Shown here: positions 27,399 to 36,026 of the stretch, in pieces | How positions within the stretch are numbered: the first letter of the stretch is position 1 | How the letters are laid out: each line of letters opens with the position of its first letter | Assembly: GCF_014647435.1 (NCBI RefSeq) | Contig: NZ_BMPE01000003.1 | Span: 186,001 to 250,000, forward strand | Origin: Deinococcus radiotolerans | GTDB lineage: Bacteria > Deinococcota > Deinococci > Deinococcales > Deinococcaceae | DNA length: 64,000 nucleotides | Reading direction: 5' to 3' | Notes under the pieces: model-generated | What the model was told of the DNA's origin: nothing | Database searches by the model: none | What the model saw: the letters and a program-made list of their open reading frames with translations, nothing else | Position numbers and translations under genes: made by a program

Positions 27399-27455
27399 GT
27401 GATCCCCGCCGTGAAAGAGAATTGTGCCGACCGTTCCCCTATGGTGGGCGCATGA
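27399..27455 (+). CDS. Possible 18-codon leader ORF overlapping the next gene
   Basis: GTG at 27399 opens a frame of 18 residues whose TGA overlaps the next ATG (ATGA). TATCCT at 27387-27392 lies six bases before it, the leaderless spacing. It could be a coupled leader peptide or chance; no codon pattern of attenuation is seen. Confidence 0.25.
   Translation: MIPAVKENCADRSPMVGA
27440..27451 (+). promoter_or_regulatory. Leaderless-type -10 box for the 191-residue gene
   Basis: TATGGT (27440-27445) lies six bases before the ATG at 27452 and supports that start over an upstream TTG at 27422. Confidence 0.5.
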
Positions 27456-28027
27456 CCGTCCGTGAGGCGCTGCTCGCCACCGATGACGCGGTGTACCGCA
27501 CCGCGCAGGTGATCACCGTCCTTCAGGCGCACCGCGCCCGTGGCCCCTGGCTCCGCCTGATCGCCGTGCCCCGCCGCGACAGCCTGCCCGACCTGCTGGC
27601 CGTGCAGGGCGACAAGGTCCGCCGCCCCGGGAACACGGTCGGCCTGAACTCCAACATGGGTCACGCTCAGCACCTCGACACCCGCTGCATGGCGGACCTG
27701 GGCGCCGACCCCGCCACGCTCAGCGGCCTGCTCAAAGCTCAGCCCGTCGTGGAACTCCTGTCCACGCCCCTGGACGAGCAGATCGTGCAGGCCACGCGGG
27801 CCCTCGTGACGCTCCTGGACGAGCGGACCGCCCAGGCGAAAACGGCCAGTAAACCGCGCTTCTGGTTCCGCGCGCGCCCGTCCGACCCCGCCGAGGACCT
27901 GCCCCTGTCCCCCAAGGTCCTAGAGCAGCTGGCGGCCCTGCGCGCCCTGCTTGAGACCATTCCGGTCGTGACGCTGGACGACGTGGCGCTCGACTGGGAT
28001 GACGTCAGCATAGACACCGCGCAGTAA
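27452..28027 (+). CDS. Protein of unknown function
   Basis: The product has 191 residues and no recognised family. The first half mixes strands and helices (WLRLIAVPRRDSLPDLLAVQGDKV); the middle has two Leu-rich helices (LDEQIVQATRALVTLLDERTAQAK) and the C terminus is acidic and ends in DDVALDWDDVSIDTAQ. No signal peptide or membrane segment is seen. The start is fixed by a -10 box six bases upstream. It converges on the cyclase gene with 129 bases between stops. Confidence 0.55.
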   Translation: MTVREALLATDDAVYRTAQVITVLQAHRARGPWLRLIAVPRRDSLPDLLAVQGDKVRRPGNTVGLNSNMGHAQHLDTRCMADLGADPATLSGLLKAQPVVELLSTPLDEQIVQATRALVTLLDERTAQAKTASKPRFWFRARPSDPAEDLPLSPKVLEQLAALRALLETIPVVTLDDVALDWDDVSIDTAQ

Positions 28028-28156
28028 CTGCCGAAGCAGCGGCGGGCACCCCCGGCCGTTCACACAGATCAGTGCGTCCCGGGGCCCACCGTGGGTTCCG
28101 GGCCGTGGGTGCGCCCCAGCCGCTGTTCAGCAGGCGCCAGGCCGTTGTGGCCGCCG

Positions 28157-29734
28157 TCAGTGACCGTGGGCCAGGCGGACCGTGTCGCGCCCCGCGGCCT
28201 TCGCCTCGTACATGGCGGTATCCGCCTCCCGCAGGATTGCTTCCTGTGGCTGCCCGGCGGTGATCTCGGCCACGCCGATGCTGGCGGTGACCTGAAGGCC
28301 CGGGGCGACGTCGGACCAGTCGATCTCGGTGATGAGCTGCCGCACGCGCAGGCAGGCGCGGAACGCCTCGGCGCGGGTCAGGCCGTCGAGCAGCAGCAGG
28401 AATTCCTCGCCGCCGTAACGGGCCAGCAGGTCCACCTCACGGATGGCGCGCGTGATGGTCTGCACCACGCGGCGCAGGACCTCGTCGCCCGCCGCGTGCC
28501 CGTACCGGTCGTTGATGGACTTGAAGTGATCAATGTCGAGCAGCGCCACGGCGCCAGAGCGGCCGCGCTGCGCGGCGGCGCGCATCTGATTCAGGCGGCG
28601 CTGCGCGCCCGCCCGGTTCGCGATGCCGGTCAGCGGGTCACGCAGGGCCGCCTCCGCGAACGCCTCGGCGCGCACTTCGGCCTCGGCGGCCTGCCGCTCG
28701 ATGACCCGCAGGCGCGCACTCTGCTGCATGAACGCCCGGTAGATGCGGTCCGCCTGCGTGGACAGGGCCTGCTGCACCTCGAAGGCCGCCTGCCACTGCC
28801 CCTGCGCGGCGTGCGCCTGCGCCAGCAGCTGCTGCGCGGCCAGGGCGCGGCTGGGGTGCTCGTCCCCGAAGTCCTGCGCCGCGCGGGCGGCGTCCACGCG
28901 CACGCCTTCCCACTGCCCGGTGTGGGCGCGCAGGGCCGCGCGGCCCAGGAGCGCCCGGCCCAGCTGCGCCGGCACGTTCCAGTCCTGCGCCAGCTGCACC
29001 CACTCGTCGGCCAGCGCCTGCGCTTCGGTCCAGCTGGCGCGGTAGCGGGCGTGAATCAGCAGCGCTTCAAGCACGTCCGGCTGCCAGCGGGAATTGGCCA
29101 GCGGCATCTCATGGTGGTAGCAGCGGCGCAGGACGTCGTACGAGACCTCCAGCTGCGCGCTGATCTCCTCCCGGGCGCCACTGAGCTGCGCGCTCAGGTC
29201 CGGCAGGTCCGGGCTCAGGCCCAGCAGGGCGTGCGCGGCGCCGCGCGTGAAGTTCATGTGGAACACCTGGTCCAGGCCGCGGCCCTCCTCGTCCGCCTGC
29301 ACCGCCGACGCGTACGGCGAGCGCAGCAGGGACATCAGGCGCAGGGTGCTGCTGGCGTAGTGCGCGCGTTCCAGCTCGTGGTGCGAGGCGTTCACGCTGA
29401 CCACGGCCACCCCGCGGGCGTCCCGCGCGCTGCGGGCCAGTCCCTCGGCCTCCCGGAAGTGCGTGGCGGCGCCCACGTCGTCGTGCACGTCGCCCATCAC
29501 GAGCGCGATCGTCACGTGCGCCAGAGCCTGCAGGGACCGGTTCGTGGTGCGCCGCGCCGCGTCCAGGCACGCCAGGGCGTACGTCATGGCGCGCGCCGGG
29601 TCACCCAGGTCCAGCGCCAGGTACGCCGCCTCCCGGAAGTGACCGGCCCGGACGGCCGGGTCGGGCGCGGCGTCCGCGGCCAGGTGAAGCCCGCTGAGTT
29701 CCTCCCGCAGGGCCTGCACGGTGACGCGGTTCAC
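28157..29734 (-). CDS. Diguanylate cyclase with N-terminal TPR-like sensor
   Basis: The product has 525 residues. The C-terminal GGDEF domain starts at DPLTGIANRAG, with LLDIDHFKSINDRYGHAAGDEVL and an intact active-site RYGGEEF, so it should make c-di-GMP from two GTP. No RxxD inhibitory site is obvious just before the active site. Residues about 1-330 are helical and degenerate-TPR-like (repeated pairs such as AYLALDLGDPARAMTYALACLDAA), with no membrane helix; a cytoplasmic protein-interaction sensor is likely. It starts with GTG overlapping the phosphodiesterase stop (GTGA), so synthesis and breakdown enzymes are co-translated. Confidence 0.92.
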   Translation of the reverse strand: MNRVTVQALREELSGLHLAADAAPDPAVRAGHFREAAYLALDLGDPARAMTYALACLDAARRTTNRSLQALAHVTIALVMGDVHDDVGAATHFREAEGLARSARDARGVAVVSVNASHHELERAHYASSTLRLMSLLRSPYASAVQADEEGRGLDQVFHMNFTRGAAHALLGLSPDLPDLSAQLSGAREEISAQLEVSYDVLRRCYHHEMPLANSRWQPDVLEALLIHARYRASWTEAQALADEWVQLAQDWNVPAQLGRALLGRAALRAHTGQWEGVRVDAARAAQDFGDEHPSRALAAQQLLAQAHAAQGQWQAAFEVQQALSTQADRIYRAFMQQSARLRVIERQAAEAEVRAEAFAEAALRDPLTGIANRAGAQRRLNQMRAAAQRGRSGAVALLDIDHFKSINDRYGHAAGDEVLRRVVQTITRAIREVDLLARYGGEEFLLLLDGLTRAEAFRACLRVRQLITEIDWSDVAPGLQVTASIGVAEITAGQPQEAILREADTAMYEAKAAGRDTVRLAHGH

Positions 29735-31695
29735 GCGGACTCCGGCGTGGCGGCGCGGCGTTCGCGCAGCAGGTCCAGGAAGGCCCGCACGACCTGGGGG
29801 TCGAACTGCTGCCCGGCCTGCGCTTCCAGGTGCGCGCTGGCCCGCTCCTCACTCCAGGCCGCGCGGTACGGCCGGTCGCTGCGCAGGGCGTCCCAGACGT
29901 CCACCACGCTGAAGATCCGTGCGGCAAAGGGAATGGCGTGCCCCTTCAGGCCGCGCGGGTAGCCGCGGCCATTCCAGTGCTCGTGGTGCGCGTACGGGAT
30001 GTCCAGCGCCGGGTGCAGGAACGCGACGGGTTCCAGCACGTCGAACGCCATCTGCGGATGCAGTTGCATCACGCGCCACTCGTCGTCGGTGAGCGGACCG
30101 GGTTTGTGCAGGATTGCGTCCGGAATGCCGACCTTGCCGATGTCGTGCAGCAGCGCGCCGCGCCAGATGTGCACCAGGTCGGTTTCGGGGACGCCCAGGC
30201 GGCGCGCCAGTTCCACGGTCAGGTCCGTGACCCGCTGGCTGTGTCCTTCCGTCTCGCGGTCGCGCAGGTCCAGTGCCCGCGCCCAGCCGGCCAGCGTCTC
30301 GTCGTACGCGGCGCGCAGCTCGTCGCGGCTGCGGCGCAGGTCGTCGAGCAGTTCCACGTTCGCCAGGACCGACCCGGCCTGCGCGGCCACCGTCTCCAGC
30401 GACTGGATGTCGGCGGGATCGAACGCGTCCGGGTGGGGACTCTCGACGTTCAGCACGCCCCACAGCTGCCCGCTGACGCGCACGGGGATGATCACCTCGC
30501 TGCGCACCTCCGCGTGGCGCGCCACGTACCGGGGATCGGCCGTCACGTCCGGCACGTACACGGTCCGGCCGGTCTGCACGCACGCGCCGATCACGCCCGC
30601 GCCGGGCGGCAGGCGCCGGACCGGCTCGTCCCGGCTGGTGGCCTCACGCGCGACGGTGTCCACGCTGAGGTCCGGCAGAACGCGGCCCACCTGCACGTAC
30701 GGGTAGGCCAGGCGGTTCTGGATGAGGTTCACCAGCCGCTCGGCCACCTGCGCGGCCGTGCGGCCCAGCTGCAACTGCTGGACGGTGTCGTGCATCAGGG
30801 TCAGGTCCTGTACGCGCCGCTCCAGGTGCCGCTGCGTGGCTTGCGCGGCCGACACGTCCCGCATGTGAATCACGATGCCGCGCACGTGCGCCTCGTGCAG
30901 GAGGTTGCGGGCGTTCGCTTCCATCCAGACCAGCTGCCCCCGCGCGTGCCGGATGCGGAACGACAGGTTCACCGTCCCGCCCGGCTCGCGCCGCAGCTGC
31001 GCCAGGGCGGCCCTCACGCATGGCAGGTCCGCGTGGTGCACCGCGCCGTCGTACGGCCGGCCGATCAGGACCTCTGCCGGGTACCCGATCAGTTCGCCGG
31101 ACGCGGCACTCTGGTACGTGATGGTGCCCTGCTCATCGATGATGCTCAGCAGGTCGCTGCCTTGGTCAGTTACCATGCGCAGCATCGCCTCACGCCCGGC
31201 CAGTTCCCGCTGCGCCTGCATGCGCGCCAGCAGGGTGCCCCACAGTCCCCCGACGGTGCCCAGCACCTCCAGGCCCGCCAGGTCCTCGCGGGGTTCCGGG
31301 AACAGCAGGTTCACCGTGCCGATCATCTGGGGCCCGCTGTACAGCCCGAAACTCACGAGGTGCTGCGCGCCCAGCCGGACGTAACTCCGGTCAGCCGGGC
31401 CGAACCAGTCGGGCGAGGGGACGGGCGAACTGATCCACGTGCCGGCCTGCATGAGTTCTTCCCAGCCGGGTTCCATGGTCTGCACGTCATGCACGTGCAG
31501 CAGGGGGTGCGCGCCGACGCTGGCGTGCATGCGGTACGTCACGGCACTCTCCCGCAGGTGCAGCATGCCCAGGTTCGCGCCCAGCTCGGCCGCCAGGAAC
31601 GCCAGCCCGTCACGGCACAGGGCGTCCGGATCATGCCGCGTCAGCAGAAACCTGGTTGTGTTGAGCAGAAGGTCATGCGCGAAGGAGTCGGCCAT
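29731..31695 (-). CDS. HD-GYP phosphodiesterase with GAF-PAS-GAF sensors
   Basis: The product has 654 residues. An N-terminal GAF (about 1-160), a PAS (about 170-300, with IDEQGTITYQSAASGELIGYP) and a second GAF (about 315-445) precede an HD-GYP domain (about 465-640). The HD-GYP catalytic residues are intact: HDIGKVGIPDAILHKPGPL and HHEHWNGRGYPRGL. It should hydrolyse c-di-GMP. No membrane helices, so it senses a cytoplasmic signal. The start ATG at 31695 is preceded by TAGGAT (nine bases before), so the leader is very short. It is the promoter-proximal gene of a cyclase/phosphodiesterase pair. Confidence 0.92.
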   Translation of the reverse strand: MADSFAHDLLLNTTRFLLTRHDPDALCRDGLAFLAAELGANLGMLHLRESAVTYRMHASVGAHPLLHVHDVQTMEPGWEELMQAGTWISSPVPSPDWFGPADRSYVRLGAQHLVSFGLYSGPQMIGTVNLLFPEPREDLAGLEVLGTVGGLWGTLLARMQAQRELAGREAMLRMVTDQGSDLLSIIDEQGTITYQSAASGELIGYPAEVLIGRPYDGAVHHADLPCVRAALAQLRREPGGTVNLSFRIRHARGQLVWMEANARNLLHEAHVRGIVIHMRDVSAAQATQRHLERRVQDLTLMHDTVQQLQLGRTAAQVAERLVNLIQNRLAYPYVQVGRVLPDLSVDTVAREATSRDEPVRRLPPGAGVIGACVQTGRTVYVPDVTADPRYVARHAEVRSEVIIPVRVSGQLWGVLNVESPHPDAFDPADIQSLETVAAQAGSVLANVELLDDLRRSRDELRAAYDETLAGWARALDLRDRETEGHSQRVTDLTVELARRLGVPETDLVHIWRGALLHDIGKVGIPDAILHKPGPLTDDEWRVMQLHPQMAFDVLEPVAFLHPALDIPYAHHEHWNGRGYPRGLKGHAIPFAARIFSVVDVWDALRSDRPYRAAWSEERASAHLEAQAGQQFDPQVVRAFLDLLRERRAATPESA

Positions 31696-31798
31696 GCCAC
31701 GGTCATCCTAGCCCGAACGGCTCAGGCGCCTCTGCGTGAAACCGGGCATCACCCCGGGGGCGTGCTCATGCATTCTTCAGCTGCTCGGACGCCCTGAA

Positions 31799-31830
31799 GC
31801 GGGGGCGGGCCGGAAGAAATGCCCGCCCGC
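31799..31830 (-). terminator. Stem-loop after the efe operon
   Basis: GCGGGGGCGGGC and GCCCGCCCGC form a strong hairpin between the efeU stop and the divergent-reading phosphodiesterase promoter. No T-run follows on the minus strand, so it may be a factor-assisted terminator or an RNA-stability element. Confidence 0.4.
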
Positions 31831-31868
31831 TAACCAGCGCCTGTAAATTGTCGCCGCAGTGCTGGCCC

Positions 31869-34151
31869 TCAGGCCTGCGCGGCCCTCTCCCGGCGCTGCG
31901 CGAGTTCGCGTTCCTTCAGGCCCTCGGCGGCGTAGTACGAGCCGATCACGGCCACGAGCGAACCCAGCTGGAGCAGCGCGCCCTCCCAGGTGGCGTGCAG
32001 ACCCAGCCACAACCCCAGCCCGGCGGGCAGGTCGAACGGCAGCGGGTGCACGGGCAGCCAGCCGACCAGTTGCAGGGTGTGCGTGGTGTTGCCGACCATG
32101 ACGGCCAGCACCGCGGCGATCAGCACGCCGGTCCAGACGAGCAGTTTCTTCATGGGCAGCTTCGCCTGCCACGCGAACACCAGCGCGCCCACGCCCAGCA
32201 CGGCGCTCAGGCCGGCGGCGGTGCCGCCCAGCACGGCGCCCGGACCGGCCTGCAGCACCAGCGACTGCAGGAACAGCACGGTCTCGAAGCCCTCGCGGTA
32301 GATGCTGGTGAAGCCCAGCACGGCCAGCCCGATCCACTGCGCGCGCATGGCGGCCGTCCCGCCGTGCGTGAGCTGGTGCTTGGTCTTCTGGAACGCGGCC
32401 ATGCGGTCGGTCCAGTACACCTGATGAAAGAACCAGTTCATGATCAGCAGCAGCACCCCGATGGCCACGACGCTGACCACCGCTTCCAGCTTCTCGCCGT
32501 AGCGGCCCAGCAGGCCCAGGGCGCCCTGCAGGACCAGCCAGGTGGCGACCGTGGCGACGCCCGCCGCAGCGGCGCCCAGCCACATGGGCCGGCGCAGGCG
32601 CACCAGGTCGCCCTTGCGCAGGCTGCCCATCAGCGCCGCGAGGATCAGCACGGCTTCCAGGCCCTCGCGGAACACGATGATCCCGGCGTTCGTGGCAACC
32701 GCGGTGGGGGCCACGTCGGTGCCCAGGACCTGACCCACCTCGCGCAGCGTGGCCTGCAACTCGGTGCGCGTGGTGCGGAAGGTGGCTGCGTCGGCGCGCG
32801 CGTGGATCAGGCTGGCCAGGCCGCGCGGCTGCGTGCCGTTCCAGATCTGGGCTTCCAGGCGGGCTTTCAGGTCCGGGTTGAACACGGCAATCCGGGCCTC
32901 GGTGCCACTTTCGAGCAGGGCGTAGGCGTCTAGCCGGGCCGTTTCAGCGGCGGCCCAGTCGCCGGCCTGCGCGGCGGCGACCACGGCGTCCAGCTGCGTG
33001 CGGACCACGTCCAGGTCCGCGTCGGGACGGGCCTGCTGCCACGCGGCGGGGAACGCGGCGCGCAGCTGCCCCAGCAGGGCGTTCACGTCCGTCTTCAGGG
33101 CGTCCGGGGTGGGCACGTCTGACGTCAGGGCCTCGGGGCTCAGGCGGCCGTTCAGCTGGGCGAGCGCGCCGGTCAGGGTGCGGGCGGCCTGCGGGTCGGG
33201 CAGCAGTGGCGACAGGTCACTCAGGGCGGCCTGCGCGCCGTGCAGGAAGGTGCGGGCCTCGTTCACCTCGACCTCCTGCGTGACCTGGGCCGCGCCGCCC
33301 GTGACCTGCACGCCGCGCGCGTACTCGACCGGCATCAGGCCCAGGAAGCGCATGACCTGCGCGGCGCGCGCCCTGACCTCACGTTCGGACAGCGGCGCGG
33401 CGCGGAAACCGTCCAGCGCGGCCTGCACCTGCCCCAGGTGGGCAAGCAGCGCATTGAAGTGCGCCTGGACCTGCGCCGTGGCGTCCGCGCCGCGCTGCGC
33501 AGTGTAGGCGGGCGCCAGGAGGGCGAAGTACCCGGCGGCCAGCGCGGCCTGCTCGGCACTCAGGGTGCGGAAGCCCCGTGCCTGGCTGGTCTGGAGGTCG
33601 CGCAGGGCGTCGTTCAGGCGGGCCTGGTACCCGTCAAGCGTGTCGGCGCGCACGGCACTCAGCGCGTCAGCCGCGCTGATCCGGCCTGCGGCGAGGTCGT
33701 CCAGGGCGGTGGTGGCGTCGGCGTTCGGGCGGGTCAGGGTGCTGGCCAGGCGGAACTCGCGGGCGGCCAGCCAGTCGCGGGCGTCATCCGGGCGACCGGC
33801 CCGCACGGCGCCCTCCAGGCCGGTCTGCGCGCCGCTGAGCAGCGCCGTCCAGGCCTGGGCACGCGCGCGTGCCAGGGCGGGTTCGTCGCCGCGCGCGGCG
33901 GCCTGCGCGGCCCCCTTCAGGGCGGCGTCCACCTGCGCGGTCTGCGTGGGGGCGGCCTGCTGCCAGTGGGGGCGCACCGCGGTCCACGCGGCGCTGGCCT
34001 CGCGGACCAGCGCGGCGGCGCTGCTCGGGTCGAACGTCACGTCCAGCGCCGCGTCGGCCAGGCGGGCGCGCATCGTCTCGGCGGGCGTGGCGAGGTCCGC
34101 GGCGGAAGCGGTGACGCTCAGGGCGATCAGCAGGGGCAGCAGGCGCGTCAT
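31869..34151 (-). CDS. efeU: FTR1-family iron permease (EfeU) with large N-terminal periplasmic domain
   Basis: The product has 760 residues, far longer than the 280 residues of E. coli EfeU. A signal-like N terminus (MTRLLPLLIALSVTASA) precedes about 470 residues of helical, Ala-rich sequence, presumably outside the membrane, with repeats reminiscent of imelysin/EfeO helices. The FTR1 domain spans about 486-760 and has two iron motifs, FREGLEAVLIL and YREGFETVLFL, on different helices among seven. It moves iron across the cytoplasmic membrane. It is coupled to the efeO-like gene by an ATGA overlap. The start at 34151 is chosen because the open frame upstream is only the shadow of that gene. 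Confidence 0.87.
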   Translation of the reverse strand: MTRLLPLLIALSVTASAADLATPAETMRARLADAALDVTFDPSSAAALVREASAAWTAVRPHWQQAAPTQTAQVDAALKGAAQAAARGDEPALARARAQAWTALLSGAQTGLEGAVRAGRPDDARDWLAAREFRLASTLTRPNADATTALDDLAAGRISAADALSAVRADTLDGYQARLNDALRDLQTSQARGFRTLSAEQAALAAGYFALLAPAYTAQRGADATAQVQAHFNALLAHLGQVQAALDGFRAAPLSEREVRARAAQVMRFLGLMPVEYARGVQVTGGAAQVTQEVEVNEARTFLHGAQAALSDLSPLLPDPQAARTLTGALAQLNGRLSPEALTSDVPTPDALKTDVNALLGQLRAAFPAAWQQARPDADLDVVRTQLDAVVAAAQAGDWAAAETARLDAYALLESGTEARIAVFNPDLKARLEAQIWNGTQPRGLASLIHARADAATFRTTRTELQATLREVGQVLGTDVAPTAVATNAGIIVFREGLEAVLILAALMGSLRKGDLVRLRRPMWLGAAAAGVATVATWLVLQGALGLLGRYGEKLEAVVSVVAIGVLLLIMNWFFHQVYWTDRMAAFQKTKHQLTHGGTAAMRAQWIGLAVLGFTSIYREGFETVLFLQSLVLQAGPGAVLGGTAAGLSAVLGVGALVFAWQAKLPMKKLLVWTGVLIAAVLAVMVGNTTHTLQLVGWLPVHPLPFDLPAGLGLWLGLHATWEGALLQLGSLVAVIGSYYAAEGLKERELAQRRERAAQA

Positions 34152-35161
34152 GGCAGGGTCACGCCCAGGCGCGCGGCGGCCTGCGAGAGGCGCCCGGTGA
34201 GGACGGTGGCGCGGTTCTGCGCCTCGCGCTGCAGGGTCTCGGCCTGCTCGGGCGTGTAGCGGCGCTGCGCCTCGCGCGCGACCAGCCGGTCCACAAAGGC
34301 GGCCAGTTCGGTCAGGCTGGCGCTGATCTGCGTGTCCAGCGCGGCGTCCTTGGCTTTCACGTCCCCGTGCAGGCCGGCGTACATGGCCCGCCAGGACGCG
34401 ACGTTGCCCTGAAGGTCGCGCAGGCGGGAGATGACCACGAAGTCCCGGCGGTCGCTGCGCGTGCCCAGCACGAAGGGGCTGCTCTTCCAGTCCTCGAAGA
34501 ACACCGGGCCGACGGTGGGCACGTTGCCCACGAGCGCGCCGAAGACGTCCGCGCGGGTGGGTGTCCAGGCGCGGGCCGCTTTCTGCAGGGCCAGGGACTG
34601 CGTGTGCAGGGCGTCCGCGGCGGCCTTGAGGACGAGGGCGTCCGGCAGCTGGTCGTCGAAGTCGGCGCGGCCGTTGCCGTTCACGTCGAAGGGCACGCCC
34701 GCGCGGTAGGCCGGCACGGTGCCCCAGAGGGTGCCCTCGGTGACGCCGAAGAGGTTTCCGGGTTTCTTCAGGACCTTCCCGCCGGGCAGGGTCAGGTCGA
34801 AGGTGACGGCGTCCTCGCCGCTGCTCGTACCGGCGTCGAGGTTCAGATCGAAGCTGGCCAGGGTGGGCACGCCGGCCACGATGCCTTCGATGTTCTCGTA
34901 GGCGGGGCTGGCCTGCTGCCAGCCGGTGCGGGCGGCCTGGAGGGTGGCGCGCGTGGCGGGCTGCGTGCTCAGCGCGCGGTAGTTGAAGTTCGCGGCCTTT
35001 GCGGCGGCGTAGTAGGTGTCGGCGGCCTGCTTCAGGGTGGCCGCGCCGCTGATCTGCGTGCTGATATGCCGGTCGAGGTACGTTTTGACGCCGCTCAGGT
35101 CGGCGGCGTGGGCGCTGCCGAGCAGCAGGGCGGAGCACAGGAGGAGGCTGGGAGCGCGCAT
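34148..35161 (-). CDS. efeO: EfeO/imelysin-like periplasmic iron-uptake protein
   Basis: The product has 337 residues with a signal peptide (MRAPSLLLCSALLLGSAHA). The mature part is helical and resembles the imelysin/EfeO group (M75-like), in which the protein gathers iron in the periplasm for the EfeU permease. The segment DVNGNGRADFDDQ looks like an EF-hand-type calcium loop. The GxHxxE peptidase motif is not seen, which fits a binding rather than a protease role. No cupredoxin domain and no EfeB peroxidase gene are present, so the system is a two-part variant. The promoter carries a palindrome shared with the ferric ABC transporter. Confidence 0.72.
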   Translation of the reverse strand: MRAPSLLLCSALLLGSAHAADLSGVKTYLDRHISTQISGAATLKQAADTYYAAAKAANFNYRALSTQPATRATLQAARTGWQQASPAYENIEGIVAGVPTLASFDLNLDAGTSSGEDAVTFDLTLPGGKVLKKPGNLFGVTEGTLWGTVPAYRAGVPFDVNGNGRADFDDQLPDALVLKAAADALHTQSLALQKAARAWTPTRADVFGALVGNVPTVGPVFFEDWKSSPFVLGTRSDRRDFVVISRLRDLQGNVASWRAMYAGLHGDVKAKDAALDTQISASLTELAAFVDRLVAREAQRRYTPEQAETLQREAQNRATVLTGRLSQAAARLGVTLP

Positions 35162-35196
35162 GCCTGAATGATCATTAAACCGAGTGGATTTGTCAA
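35162..35196 (-). promoter_or_regulatory. efe promoter with iron-operator-like motif
   Basis: On the minus strand TTGACA (35191-35196) is followed by 17 bases and GATCAT (35168-35173), six bases before the ATG. The spacer holds ACAAATCC-ACTC-GGTTTAAT (35174-35193), an imperfect version of the perfect palindrome at 13027-13046, in the same position relative to the -10 box. Confidence 0.65.
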
Positions 35197-35231
35197 GAAT
35201 AGAGAGAGGTACTGGGCCGCCACGCTACCCC

Positions 35232-36026
35232 TCACGCCCCGAGCCGCGCGCGCCGCGCCGCCAGCACCCGCACCGTCAGCAGCACCGTGAACGCCACCAT
35301 CACCATCACCGCCGACAGCACCAGCGCCGGCCCCAGCTCACTGTCCAGCGCGCTGTAGATCGCCAGCGTCACCGTCCGCGTGCGCCCCTGCAACGATCCC
35401 GCGAACAGGATCGTCGCGCCGAACTCGCCCAGCGCCCGTGCCCAGGTCAGCACCAGCCCCTCCAGCAGAAACGGAAACGCCAGCGGCCACGTCACGAACC
35501 GGAACGCCCCCCAGCGGCCCGCGCCGTCCGTCAGGGCCGCGGCCTCCGCATCCCGGTCCACCGACGCGAAACCCGCCTTCGCCGCGCGCAGGTAAAAGGG
35601 CGCCGCCGTGAACAGCTGCGCCAGCACCACCGCCGCCGGCGAGAACGCCAGACTGACCCCTGCCAGTTCCAGCCCTGGCCCCAGCAGACCGCCGCGCCCG
35701 AACGTCAGCAGGAGGCCCAGGCCCGCCACCACCGGCGGCAGCACCACTGGCAGGTCCAGCAGCGCGTCCAGCAGCGCCCGACCGGGAAACTCCCGCCGCG
35801 CCAGCACGAACGCCAGCGGCGTGCCGGTCAGCACGGTGACCAGCAGCGTCACACTGGTCGTCCACAGGCTTACGCGCAGCGCGTCCAGCACCGCCGGGCT
35901 GCGCAGTGTCGCCAGGAAATCCGCGCCCAGGCCGCGCGCCAGCAGCGTCAGCGTGGGCAGCAGCAGGAACGCCGCGAACAGCCCTCCCAGCGCCCAGCCC
36001 ACCCATGGCAGCCCGGCGCGCCTCAC
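35232..36026 (-). CDS. modB: Molybdate ABC transporter permease
   Basis: The product has 264 residues with about six membrane helices. DLPVVLPPVVAGLGLLLTFGRGGLLG and the EAA-loop region ending LGEFGATILFAGSLQGRT are typical of ModB. It starts with GTG overlapping the modA stop (GTGA). It forms the membrane channel for molybdate. No ModC ATPase gene follows; the nearest gene on this side is the efe operon, so the ATPase must be elsewhere or shared. Confidence 0.92.
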   Translation of the reverse strand: MRRAGLPWVGWALGGLFAAFLLLPTLTLLARGLGADFLATLRSPAVLDALRVSLWTTSVTLLVTVLTGTPLAFVLARREFPGRALLDALLDLPVVLPPVVAGLGLLLTFGRGGLLGPGLELAGVSLAFSPAAVVLAQLFTAAPFYLRAAKAGFASVDRDAEAAALTDGAGRWGAFRFVTWPLAFPFLLEGLVLTWARALGEFGATILFAGSLQGRTRTVTLAIYSALDSELGPALVLSAVMVMVAFTVLLTVRVLAARRARLGA

